DNA from: Albula goreensis
Lineage: Eukaryota > Chordata > Actinopteri > Albuliformes > Albulidae
Assembly: GCA_022829145.1 (NCBI GenBank)
Contig: CM040750.1
Location: 6,262,255-6,326,254, forward strand
DNA length: 64,000 nt
Direction: 5' to 3'
In this document: positions 40,809 to 52,199 of the stretch, in pieces
Numbering within the stretch: position 1 is the first letter of the stretch
How the letters are laid out: every line of letters begins with the position of its first letter
Program-made: the position numbers and the translations under genes
Notes under the pieces: generated by a model
Seen by the model: only the letters and a program-made list of their open reading frames with translations
What the model was told of the DNA's origin: nothing
Databases searched by the model: none

Positions 40809-43281
40809 ATTGTGGGAGATGTCGCTTGTGAAATCTTATGTCACAGTTGCTATGGTGACTTTGCAAAGCCCAAGCGAGGTGTAAGGTGTTGGGTGTTGTG
40901 ACATGATGACTGAAAGCCTCTGGCATGTAAAGATGTCAACATGTAGCGTTTTGGGAAAGCAATACTGAACCCCCCCTTCCCCCATTGTGTTTCATTGACA
41001 GTTATTCCCACCACCTAAATTTCTCCCGGCACCTATTCCATTTCAGAACACTGCTACCAACTAAACTATCTTTCAAGAATGAAGGACATGAGTGACAGAC
41101 TTGCCACATCAAGAATGTATTAATTATGCACATCATTTGACATTATTAGGGTTATTAATCTCGTGGAATAATGTACTTCGTGGTTTATCGAAATCATAGC
41201 CTACTAATATTGATTTTACAAACAGTAATCTCCTGAAGTAAAATACAATAAAATACACTCGACAGAATTTTTTTTCTTCGGTAAATGGGTGGGTGGTGTT
41301 TTTGTTTCTCGAGTAAGGTAGCCGTAAACCGTATGTCATTTGGACCTCTCTGTAGGCTACTCTCCCCACATCTCAGTAACTTTGTTAAATAGCCTAGAAT
41401 AACGTTCCGCTCAAATGCAGTTTGACGTGGAATACTTACAAATTTTCAGCCGAAATATCAGGCGGTTCTATTTAAAAAAAAGAAAAAATAATTTTCAACA
41501 GAAAACATTAAACTCCGTGTGTCAAAGTTGTGGCTTACAGTCTAAAACTCATAATCATGTCTATGCTATCAGTCAACAGCGCGCATTTTCTCACCTGTGG
41601 TAAGAATCTTCCCCAACATTCTCGGCAAGTTTCACGCCCTCTGTGCTTAATATAAATACAGATTTAAAACAAGGTGTAAGATGTTTAGAGATAGGCCTGT
41701 AAATAGATTGTTGTCAAAGTTAGTCTGAAAAGGCTCTGGGACAAATGAAAGCTGTCCCTAGTTTCCAAGTTCGCCTTTTCATGAATCTTGAGAGTAAACT
41801 CAGCCGCTAACCGCCCGTTGTATTTACAGCCTTTCAGAGGTTGCTATGGAGGTTAACACAATCGCTTCAAGGGTGAAACCACTTCGACGTTCTTCAAACA
41901 GGAGAGGTGAAGAGTTTTAGTGGCCTTGGTCTCAGTAATCAGTCTAATATGTGTTTAGACATGTCATTAATCGTTTAAAAAACTTAAAATAGATATTAAG
42001 TAATGTTTGAAACCTAAGATGGCCTACTAATTTGCGGATAGGTTATAAAGTGCTTGAAACTCTCTACAGCTTGTTTGTTGAAAAAATAATATAGGAACAA
42101 CTTAACAGTGTTATATTTTAATTTATTTAGAATGCTTTTTAAGAGTTCTGCTATAATGAATCACGATGACAGAGCATCATGCAGAACTGCAGAAACAGCA
42201 AATACAGGAAGGCAACAGCCCACTAGTGTAACTCGCTTGAATCTGAATATATTGGGTGGGCGGTACTCTGTAAATCCAGTTTAACTGTAAAATGGCCCGT
42301 GATTGGTGCTAAAAAAAAAAGGAAATCTAGACAGATGACTTAACAGAGCAACGGAGTAGAAATATAGGTCTTCACTCACCATTTATCTTCATTATTTAAA
42401 ACCCCTCCAACTTTGCGTGACCAGATGCACCCCAGACCGTCCTTCTGTAAACTAGTAAAACATAATAATAAATAAATAAATAAATAAATAAATAAAAATC
42501 CTGTGAAAATGAGTCGCAGTAGCGGAGTGAGTCCGTATATTCATCAACTTCGCTTTTGCCCGTCGCCAGATATAGGCTATGTATCTCAGTGTTTTAAGTT
42601 CTCTAGAAAGAGACGCGAGTATGGCTATTCGCGTTCATAGCCGATTGTTTTACTTCCAGAGATGCCAAAATGTTGTTCATAAATTGAATAAAGTGAAGCC
42701 AGTAAGTTTGTCTAGTTTTTGACGCACGAAATACACCATTAGCATGTTTACAGAGATTGTAGGTTTAGTACAAAATGTAACCATTAAACACACTGAAATC
42801 ACAAAACTGCCTATTAGTGACACCTGCTGCAAAAAGTATCGTTTGAACAGATATTTGTTTTCCACCGGTAGGTGGCACTATATAACCTGTCCATCTTTAC
42901 AGCAAAGACGCTCGGAAACCGGTTTGGAATAGGGCTGTACTTGCAGAGTCCAAACTCAATGCGATGTTGTCAGCCAGACCGTACCATGTTGAACTGCAGC
43001 ATTATCTGTATGAGAATCCAGATCTGTGTGATACCTGCGCCAGGACAAAGTTTATTTTGGCAACAGTTTGCAATACTAATTTAAGCAGCAGCATAACTGC
43101 TGTATTCTCTTTGTGTGGAATTGACCCGCAGTGTTTGGAAATAAACATAAAAAGCAGAGTAAAAGTCACGATTATGATTGTACTACTAAGAACGTTTGTA
43201 CTATTAATACAAAGCTCTTTGTCCCAATGCCAAATAGAATTAAAATATATAAAACATGACAGAAGCATATTTTCAAAAGGT
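40809..43281. other. rgs22-fbxo43 intergenic region
   Basis: About 2.5 kb, AT-rich. The rgs22 promoter must lie in its left part, upstream of 40808 on the minus strand, but no clear core element was recognised. It holds an (AAAT)n run and no supported gene. Confidence 0.5.
42465..42496 (+). repeat. (AAAT)n microsatellite
   Basis: Seven to eight tandem aaat units between rgs22 and fbxo43. Confidence 0.9.
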
Positions 43282-43287
43282 TTTATT
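43282..43287 (-). terminator. fbxo43: fbxo43 polyadenylation signal candidate
   Basis: AATAAA on the minus strand about 176 bases after the fbxo43 stop, in an AT-rich 3'UTR. Confidence 0.5.
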
Positions 43288-43462
43288 TAATATATAAAAA
43301 CTGTACATGTAATTTTACGAATATACAAACACCTGATCAGAGAAATACAAATGTTCAAGACACAACCTCCTGTGACAAATCTAATCATTCTGTTACCCCC
43401 ACATCCGTAAATTAAAAGCAAAAGCCAAACACAGAGACTCCAGATACTCCATGTAGAGGTGT

Positions 43463-43711
43463 TCACAGTCTCCTGAGGCTGTGTTTGCTTTGGGGACCTC
43501 CTGGCAGCACTGCCTTCCTGCTGCAGCCCTTGGAGGCCCAGCTGCTGCACTCCTTCGACCCATGATAAGCACACAGACACCCCATGCAGAACTGGAGGGC
43601 GCAGTCCCCCCAGGTGCACACGCCTCTCCCCTGCGCAGGCTGGCACCTGGCAGGATGCCCGCACCGAGGGCAAGGTCGGAGACACTCGTCACTCAAAAGA
43701 GTTTTGGCCAC
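43463..43711 (-). CDS. fbxo43: fbxo43 last exon: zinc-binding region and RL tail
   Basis: Acceptor gttttgcag; VAKTLLSDECLRPCPRCGHP begins the zinc-binding region, followed by GVCTWGDCALQFCMGC and CAYHGSKEC, then SKHSLRRL and TGA at 43465-43463. The spaced Cys/His pairs and terminal Arg-Leu are the features needed for APC/C inhibition, and all are intact. Confidence 0.96.
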   Translation of the reverse strand: MAKTLLSDECLRPCPRCGHPARCQPAQGRGVCTWGDCALQFCMGCLCAYHGSKECSSWASKGCSRKAVLPGGPQSKHSLRRL

Positions 43712-46700
43712 CTGCAAAACACAACTGTAGAATTTAATGTCAATTTCTTTATTGCCTTGTCTGCTGTCACATTAATTTTACTTACAACGTAGCTAAGGAC
43801 TCACTATTATAACAAAATACAAAAACAGACAACTAATGCCATTCTGCAATGGACAGCCCACAGCTTATCTTCTGAAAACAGGGCAATAGCTTTCAGTTTC
43901 AACTTCAGAAATGCTGGATTGCTTTTCTCTCCATTAAATATCCTATTTATAGTTGATGTAGCTATTAGCCATACTACAATAAAGAAGGCTCACATGGAGA
44001 TCCTGGAAGAGCTGTTTGATTATGCGCTACCGGGGGTTTGCAGTGTTCAAAACCGACCAGCTTTAAAACCTTTTTAAAACTTTTGTGGTAAAACATTGCA
44101 CTAAAACAGATTTACTAACTTAAATGCCAACATGGACGAGCAAAAGTTTGATTTACCACGCCCCACCTAAAAGAGACTGTGGTTTGTTGTATTAAATCAT
44201 CAAGGGAACAACTGGACTCCTTCCTGCAAACAGAGCTTTTATGACCCTGCCTGTAGGATGAGTAACAGGACATAAAGTCTATTTCAGCAGTCTCATAAAT
44301 GAAGAATATTTAAGAATAACTGATTTATGTGAGGGTGGCATTATGTGTGGAGTTTGCGTGTTGTCCCTGTGTTTGCATAAGTTTTCTCCTCATTCTACGG
44401 TTTCCTTACACGGTGCAAACACACTGGACTTGCCAAATCGTTTGCCGGTGAGTGAGTGTTAGTCTGTTTGGCCCCTGCGATGGACTGTCAGCATGTCCAT
44501 GCTGTCTCTCTGCTTTTCACCCACCATATGCAGCAAAAGGCCCCATTACCCCTGCGACCACCGACTGGATGAAGCAGATATAAAGGATGGATAATCTATG
44601 TGAGATCTAGACTTTGTCAGTAATGCCACCTGAACTTGTGTTTTGTTTTTCAGTTTGGTTTTGTTCAATTGTTTTTGTGTGTTTTGGGTTTTCTGCTTCC
44701 CTGTCCATGTGGTTTTGTTTTCATTGCCCTTCTGTGTCTGCCCCACCTTGTTACATGCCTAGCTGATGGCTCATCTATTTCACCTGCTACCTTGTTTAGC
44801 CCTCGTTAACCTTGTAAGTATACTCCTTGTGTTTGTCTTTGTTGTGAGTTTGTCTCATTAGATTATCTCTTATGCTACTTCGTTGCCCACTTGTCACCTG
44901 TGTCTGTTTCCTGGTTTTTGATTCTTGTTGTCTGATTTTGTACCTTCACAGAGTCTGCCTGTTTTCGACCTTTGTTTGCCAGACTTTTGACTATGCTCTG
45001 GATTGTGATTTTGTACCTTTGCTTTGTCTCCCTGGTTTTGACCATTGCTTGTTTCTCACCACGTTTTTGGTCTTTTGCTGCTGCTAATAAAACCCTTTCA
45101 ATTTATGTCCGTGTCTGTGTCCTACTTGAGCCCTGACAGACTTATTACCTCATCCAGACCTGGGGATGATTAAATCTCAGAAAAGGAAAAAAACAGTTAA
45201 ATTGTAGGTGACCATAAAAACAGAGAATGTGCTGTTTAGTGTCACTATAATAACCATTCTGTACAGTGCACCCACACTGCAGACCATCCCTATATCAGGA
45301 CACTCACAGTCACTCCTCCCAAACACACTGGACACAAATTACTGGCATCCTAGCTGACAATGAATTAAAAAAGGGTGTACAATATAAACAACACATAAAA
45401 GAAGTTTTTAAACTCAACCTATGAGAAATATGGTCTATTATTCATATACAATTGTTGTGGGGGTGTTTTTCTCAATGAGTAATATTTTTTTTCTGGTAAA
45501 GATAAAAACACTGAGACTTTACCTGTATTATGTAATAAGGCTGGAAAACACACTGGAATGGTTTATTTAGCTACTGTGAAATTATGACCACTGTTGTTCA
45601 AACCACTGTTATTAACTCCGACAATTGCAAAATTTTGCCTCCGAAACATAACGGGGTAAGGTATAAAGTTACCTCAGGCAGGAGAATCGGACGCGAACAG
45701 CCTTCTCCTCCTAATGGAAACTTACAGCCATTTATATAGCCTTGTCAAGAGCGTCATGCTATCCTTATTTCTTAGACATGCAACACGTTAAAACTAATCA
45801 CAAATGACTTGCGGTCGCACGGTGGGTGTAATAAGTTACTCACTGAAATCATTACAGAGGGCTGGTTATCTGTTCATACTGAAAGACGACTTTAGTATTT
45901 CTAATAGCCTGTTAAACGTTTTCATCGCACTCACGACACTGTCACATTGATAACTACATAGATAACAGCAATGGTTAAAATCTAACATTGAGCCAATGGC
46001 GTTTGTTGAGCTCGCCTTTGATATCCTAGCTCATATTTTAAAGACTGTTCTCCAGCCCCCAATGTCTAATCTAATTATCTAAACCGAATCAAGACAAAAC
46101 GAGCAAGTTCTCATAATGCAATTATAAGAGTACAATGAAACAAATCTATACAAAGGTATAGAACTAATTATATTTCGAATCTGTAACTCATTCTTTAACA
46201 TTGTGTCATATCTAATATCCCAAATGCCATGTTTAAGTTTGATTCTTTACTTGTGATGCTTGTAGAATGTAGCCTATTCCTAATGGATATAATTTACAGT
46301 TCAGGTCTGTTGACAATGACCGTCAGATTAAAACTAAGAACATTCCTCATTTTCGTAACAAATTTACTTAAACTAGCGCAACTCAGTCCAACACTACATC
46401 AGTCTAGCTGATGGGTGAAAAATAATATTTTGATTTTTGGGATGACTTCGGAAACACTCGTCAGCTAATACCTCACCTCCACCTGGCAGGCGATATAGTG
46501 CTAATATGCTAATAACTCATCTCCACTTAGTAGGGGAACTAATAATATACGCATACCTACACTGGGTAGGAGAAAGTGCAAGCGGGCTAAAATTAAAATG
46601 TGCTAGCTCATCACCACTGCTATTGCCACACCTTAATTTGGCAGGATAAATAATTGTAATATACTAGTACCTCACTCCAATATGCTAAGTAGTAATGCTA

Positions 46701-49700
46701 ATATGCTCGCTCCTCACCTCAAACCGACAGGAGAAATAACGCGGACATGCTAATACCTCACCTCCACTCCGCAGGAGAAATAATGCTACTATGCTAATAC
46801 CTCACCTCCACCTGGCAGAATACATATTGGTAATTCACTAATATCTCACGTCCTCTTGGCAAAAGAAATAACACTAATATGCTAATACCTCACCTTCACA
46901 TGACAGGAGAAATAATGCTAATATATTCTAAAAAATCCTGTCTAGTAGATTTGATGGACTGAACACGTTTTCAAGTGTAATTGTCACACTAAGCTTTTAC
47001 TCAAAGGTAAAGTGACTGACCTTAGGTAACAATGATAATATATTCCATACCATTTATGATACCAAGCACACAGGATTTTGGTTGTGAGCACAGTTTATCC
47101 TCAAAAGTGGTTTCAGTAATAGGTATCAGTTGACATATGAACTCCAGATTTTTTTTTACCTCTTCCCTTGAGTGAATTAAACAATGAAGATAAACCAGCC
47201 AGTCCTTGTTATATATACCCAAGGCCTTCATTATTATATCACAGAACATACAGCATGAAAGACTGGCTGTGTTCTGTTATGCAGACTGGTGTTCTAGTAA
47301 GAACACACTGCAAGTACAGTTGCCATTTTGTCATAAGTTGATGTGGCAAGTGCATACTATAATCACAGGATGTGTTTTTGCACACTTGCATAAAAAATGT
47401 TTTAAGTATACATAACATTCTGGTCAACTTAGTCACATTCAATTTTTATGCTATTTCTCATCATTTCTGACATAATGAAAAAATTAATAAAATTAGAAAA
47501 GGAAATTTGATAACAAATTCAGTGTTAGTTTTACAATATTGAATACTTTATAAACATACTTTTAAAATGTAACTTTACAAAAAAATGTTTTAGGGTTGTG
47601 GAAGTATTAGTAGTTGTAGTACTAGCTGCAGTTGTTACTGCATAAAAAAGGCTGACGATTAAACTGTGGTCCATTGGGAAAAGTGGCAGTGCATACTTTT
47701 CCTTCAAGTTAAAGAAGGGAGGCAGGTCTCTGATCTTCTTTGTGTTTATGTAAATGTATACATGCTTAGCAACAATGTTATGAAATGCAAGCAAATAAAT
47801 AAGCCCATCTCTCCATGAACATGAATAAACTGATCTTGAATGATTAAAAAGATATTCATCCAGTGGTGTGCAAAAATATGGATCCTGGTAGCACATGTGC
47901 TACAGATGTGCACAACAGCACTGCTTCTGAGAAAATCCTAGGAGAAACACTGTCAAGGATGGCAATATTTCTCATCTCTTGCACAGTGCAAGCTTAAGAC
48001 AATGCCAATGGCATGGTGAACCCACCTGCAGGAACTGCTCCAGTTTGCTGGCTGAGTGTTTAACATTGTGCTTGACTGGGGGAACACTGCCATGCCCTGA
48101 CAAAGAGGTGTGACATGAAGGAATCCTGGACTGGTCTTGGACAGGAGTGAGAGCACACCTATGCAGGAGAGACGACCTCCTCTGTGAATCCAGAACCTGG
48201 ACCGCAGTGCCCAGCTAAAACCACAAGAGGGGGTTACAGTTAAAAATATATCAAGTGCAGCATCATTACTAATTTATCACATTTTACTAAGGAATCAACA
48301 TTCAGTGGACAAGTGGTGTTAAAGCCATGGCAAGTCCCTGCACAGGCAGTATTTTATAATTATTTCAACATTATGTGTAATTGTTAACATTCATTTCAAA
48401 ATTAATTAAAACCAATAGAAAACATTAAAGACCTCACCCAATTATATGGAAAAATGAAATACATATACCCTAAAGTGGGATAGATAGTAGTGTTTTCAGG
48501 CCTCGAGAGATGGTGACCTATCTCAGGTGGTGCCATTCCATGACACAGATAACATAGTTTGGCACAACTCAATTTGTTTGGACCAGTATCACAGAATATG
48601 CCCCTCTGCTCAAACTTCCACATACAACAGTGATTTCATTTATTTATCTTTGCCCACCTCCAGCCTCATCTTTTGCTCTTTCAAGAATGCTCTTCGCCTT
48701 CGAGGCGCCCTCTTGTCTTCCAAAATAACCTCATTCCACACATCTGACACCTGGCCAAATCTTATTTTGAAGGGACAAAGACATCATTAGTAATTTAACT
48801 GGAGCTGTTGTTTAAATTTCAAAAAATAAAAATGAATGAATTAAATATCAGCAATCTTAATAAACATTTTTAAAAAGCAGAACTGTTTTCATGAGCACAA
48901 TAATGTTGAGAAATGCCCACCTGTATAGATCTTCAGCAGACAGCAGGTGCAGTATTGTTGCTAAAATATGTCTCAGGTTTCTGTCCTTCAGCTCAGCCAG
49001 GACATCCAGCCTCCCCAGTCCCATCTTCCTCCCTATTAGCCCTGCTAAAGGCATCATCACTGTCAGGGACATGTCGCTCTTTGATGACATCAGCAGCGCC
49101 TCCAGGCCTTGCTGCCCTGGCCCTGTCCTAACACTCTGCTGGCATATAGCATGCATTACCTGCAGGGCTGGCATTAAGGACAGGTTAGCAAACTTACGGT
49201 GTTAGCCCCAAGTGCAGTCTTTTCCACAGGGTGATAACCATCTTCTTCTCTAGCGGAGGGTTTTCGTATCCCGAGCCGGGGACATTGGTGGTTGGGTTCA
49301 ATGGCAGCTGACTCTGCATCTTCAGGCTGTCGGCCGCCATATTGAAGCATGGGTCTTCCCCGCAGCTCACCAAGGTCTGTGAGTGAAGACGAGCCCAAGA
49401 TCCTCAAATTATCAGCAAAGCTGGACGCAAGGTAACTCCCTGGAGTTTGGAAGCTGCCACTTACTGATGGTGTGACTGCAGTTAGAGGGTGTGACCAGAC
49501 ATCCTCACTGAGTCCTGCATCTTCCTGGCACCTCGAGCTGAAGGTGAGAGGCTGAACAGCTTCATGCTTTTCATCTTCACAGGGAGGGATCTCCACCTTG
49601 CCAAACACAAGGCATCTTTTTCTGCACGAGGGTGTCAGCTTGCCGGTCTTTAACATGACTGGAGCTGATTCCTCACATTTCCTAGTGTCTACTGCAGCAA

Positions 49701-50225
49701 AGCTTGTGTTGTTTAAGTCATTTCCAACTACAGAGGTACCTGAGGATGTGACAGTGCTGCGGCATAGGGCTTTCGTGTCACCTGTGCTGCCACTAGTTGC
49801 AACTGTAGTCAGGAGGAGGCGCCGTCTGATGGAGGAATTTTTTTTAGATGTTTTAGGAGTCTCAGTCATGCTAGATGCCAATTTATTCTCTGTTGCTAGA
49901 TCTTTCCCTAAAGAGGTGACAGGGTTTTTTCGCCTGGTCTTTTTGGGTTTGTTGTGGAAAAACCAGATGTGCAGATATGTGGAATGTTTTCCTTTGATGT
50001 TTCCAGGAAACTGCCTAAAGAAAAAGGCTTTTCTTCCAGGATGTCATATTTTGCCTTGGTGGTGTTCATCTGCTTTGAACAGCTTAGTACTTCTTTGTGA
50101 ACGTTACCTTGACTGGAATGACAGTTCCCCTCTCTGACGTTTTTAACGAAATCATAAGAGCTTACACAGACACTCTCCATGTCTTGCTGAATGCGTGCTG
50201 ATTTCGAAGGGCAGAGTTTTGGCAT
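43463..50225 (-). CDS. fbxo43: fbxo43 (Emi2/Erp1), APC/C inhibitor
   Basis: Emi2 inhibits the anaphase-promoting complex and holds vertebrate eggs at metaphase II. Coding exons: 50225-49198, 49159-48921, 48760-48658, 48214-48026 and 43711-43463, about 600-615 residues (human about 700). Seen in order: a long variable N-terminal half; GLIGRKMGLGRLDVLAELK and RNLRHILATILHLLSAEDLY leading into FGQVSDVWNEVILEDKRAP (F-box region); a linker; the zinc-binding region with CPRCGHPARC and CMGCLCAYHGSKEC; and the C-terminal RRL, the RL tail that docks on the APC/C. Position next to rgs22 matches human 8q22. Two places in the N-terminal half need one extra base to keep the frame. The family call is secure. 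Confidence 0.94.
44343..44595 (+). mobile_element. degenerate LINE 3' end
   Basis: The series gtgtggagtttgcgtgttgt, ttttctcct..acggtttcctt, tggacttgccaaat, cctgcgatggactgtcagc and ctggatgaagcagatataaa follows, with decay, the well-known 3' region of a LINE abundant in teleost genomes. It ends 15 bases before the target site of the solo LTR. The clade is not resolved. Confidence 0.6.
44615..45138 (+). mobile_element. solo LTR with 5-bp target-site duplication
   Basis: A 524-bp unit starts TGTCAG and ends CTGACA, an exact inverted pair, and is flanked on both sides by GACTT (44610-44614 and 45139-45143), a perfect 5-bp duplication. AATAAA at 45086-45091 fits the poly(A) signal of a + strand LTR. 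No internal retroelement sequence is present. The T-rich, CTG-TTT-GACC-type composition resembles teleost Gypsy-like LTRs, but the superfamily is inferred. Confidence 0.85.
46465..46930 (+). repeat. minisatellite, about 44-bp unit, about 9 diverged copies
   Basis: Units of gctaatacctcacctccacc plus tggcaggagaaataatgcta and atat, strongly diverged, within the fourth intron of fbxo43. Confidence 0.8.
48026..48214 (-). CDS. fbxo43: fbxo43 linker exon
   Basis: 63 codons, LGTAVQVLDSQRRSSLLHRC and on to SASKLEQFLQ; acceptor gtggttttag, donor CTGCAG|gtgggt. Joins the F-box region to the zinc-binding exon, phase 0. Confidence 0.88.
48658..48760 (-). CDS. fbxo43: fbxo43 exon after F-box
   Basis: Completes Arg, then FGQVSDVWNEVILEDKRAPR and RRRAFLKEQKMRLE; acceptor caaaataag, donor GGAG|gtgggc, phase 0. 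Too short to stand out as an open frame but phase and Emi-family pattern agree. Confidence 0.9.
48921..49159 (-). CDS. fbxo43: fbxo43 F-box-region exon
   Basis: Reads VMHAICQQSVRTGPGQQGLE, LAGLIGRKMGLGRLDVLAEL and RNLRHILATILHLLSAEDLY; donor TACAG|gtgggc, phase 2. Its upstream edge is ambiguous: coding may run on without a break (LSLMPALQ precedes it in frame) or a 38-base intron may separate it from the exon before. Confidence 0.88.
49198..50225 (-). CDS. fbxo43: fbxo43 large N-terminal coding exon (one frame break)
   Basis: A splice acceptor (ttgttttttgaag) sits directly before ATG 50225, opening MPKLCPSKSARIQQDMESVC. This frame runs to KRPGEKTLSPL and a stop at 49908, while a second frame (KPKKTRRKNPVTSLGKDLAT, then TETPKTSKKNSSIRRRLL) carries on to 49198. 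The overlap lies around 49930-49990, among T5-T6 and A5 runs. With one base added the exon is 343 whole codons. The frame stays open upstream of the ATG, so the start is likely but not certain. Confidence 0.8.
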
Positions 50226-51736
50226 CTTCAAAAAACAACCGAAGATGGATAAATATTCAGAAAGATGTAGAAGGATACTCCAACAATTTGGCAACTGAGC
50301 TTGTTTGTAGCTTCATTAAAAGATTCCAGTTTAATTAGAAGCAGAATGCTCCTGGAGGTAATTCATAGACTTCTAGAATTCTTCAGAGGATTTCACCACA
50401 AGAAAGTTAAAGCAGTACTGGTGGGATTTAACTTTCTCTACTCTTAATAGTGACGTGTAGGTCAAACATTTGACTTTTTGTAAGACACTGTACAAAAGAA
50501 ACCTTTTTGCTTTTCTCACTAAATTACTGCTAGTCAGATAAATGCAGGGCAAAGCTTAGCTTAGTGTGCGAGAGCACAGGCCTACATTATATAACGTTGC
50601 ACTATAGCATATTAGAAGATAATTCCACAATTCTACAAAAAATGTCACTTGAGAAAATGTAACCTTACTGTCCTTTATATCTAGTGGCCTAAAACGACTG
50701 ACTCTGAATCATTATCACTGCGCATTTTAAGCATGAATTACTAACTAGCACTACATCTACAATTATACTGTACAATTCAAGTTACCTCTTAGCCAAAGTA
50801 ATAGGTTGCTGGGTTTGCCAGTGAATGATGCCTTCGCCAACAACCTAGCCTGGGAGTTTCATAGATGATTTTGTTTCAGCTGATCGCTTTTCCAGTCCCA
50901 AACCTCTACTATGACAACCTGTCATTGCTATGGTTATGTGCGCCGCTTCCCTTTGCTCCCTCCACGCTTTTGAATTTAGCGCCCATTGAATCTCCAGCGA
51001 CTCCAGTTTGCCCGCTCAAACTCTGGACATTGACCGCCAAGTCTTGCTCAAGCCACCATAGACCCCATATTCTACTATGCTTATGAGGATGTTGTCTCAG
51101 TCCATTTTTGGAACATAAACAAAATAAAATCATAACGTTTGTGATTTTGTTTATAATTTAGAATTAGCTGCTAACCAGGCCTACTACACGGGATAACGTT
51201 TAGTAAGCTACATTAATTATGTTTCCTGATAATTTATCAACCACTTCACTCGCGTTTCCAGCATAGCGACTGTCATTTTGTTAAGTTTGCCTTATTCGTT
51301 TAAATAGACAAGTTCATTTTTTAGTCATCTTTAAAAATATCAAACTATGCGACAACGGTATTCCATCACTGGAATTGTTTCATACTGAACTATTCAGATT
51401 AAATTATTTAAAAATTAAATGTTTGATAACATAACATTCCTATTTATTTATAACAGTTATGATAATGTGTACCTGAACTGCAACATAAGTAATGTAAGGA
51501 TATGAATGAGTAAGGCAGCGTAGCATTTACAGCCACCTTGCTAATTCACTGGCATTTTGATTTTAGCCGTTAGGTCTGAGGGTTCACAATTGAAATGGTC
51601 ATTAGCGTGAGGGAAGCTGAAGTTAGCAAATACTTATGAGAAACATAGAGATAGCGAACTTTAAAGTGTAAATACCCGCATTAACCACAGGTACTTAACG
51701 TTAATTATATGTACGACTGCATACACCAGTACTCAC

Positions 51737-51760
51737 CTTATCTGATATTCTTCAGATGGA
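51737..51760 (-). other. fbxo43: possible fbxo43 5'UTR exon donor
   Basis: The minus strand shows ATAAG|gtgagtactg with the donor base pair at 51736-51735, a near-perfect donor upstream of the fbxo43 start exon, whose acceptor abuts the ATG. This suggests a non-coding first exon with the promoter somewhere in 51.8-52.3 kb. Its 5' limit is unknown. Confidence 0.3.
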
Positions 51761-52199
51761 AATTGTGTTGATGGTCAGCCTTAATCAGCTAGCTAACCTC
51801 CTGACGCTACCACTAACACTAGTATACAAAAAACCTACCGGAACACTACACTATAAAACACTATTAATTCTATAAAACGACTATAATAATACTAAACGCG
51901 AATATTAAAGTTGAACACAATGCTAAGCGACGCTATAACAAATACAAAAACCTACACTAAAACACTAAGGTTAACAAGAAATACTACACTAGTGTATTTA
52001 ACTACTAAATACTACTATAAAATTAATATTAAAATGTCAAATGCTTACGCTAATCTCTCTATATCTCTGTCTCACTAAAAAGCCACCAACAACAGCAAAG
52101 AATATAACGTTTATTCACAGAATATGAATAGGTTGCTAAACCATCCACGAGACGGCGCTCAGTCTTTTGCTCGCTCAGTCAAGTCGCAGTCAATGCTGG

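Larger units (their letters stand above)
43712..48025 (-). other. fbxo43: fbxo43 fourth intron with transposon remains and minisatellite
   Basis: A 4.3-kb intron, the largest in this gene here. It contains a LINE 3' remnant, a solo LTR and a tandem array of about 44-bp units, listed separately. The rest is AT-rich with no exon I can support. Confidence 0.7.
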
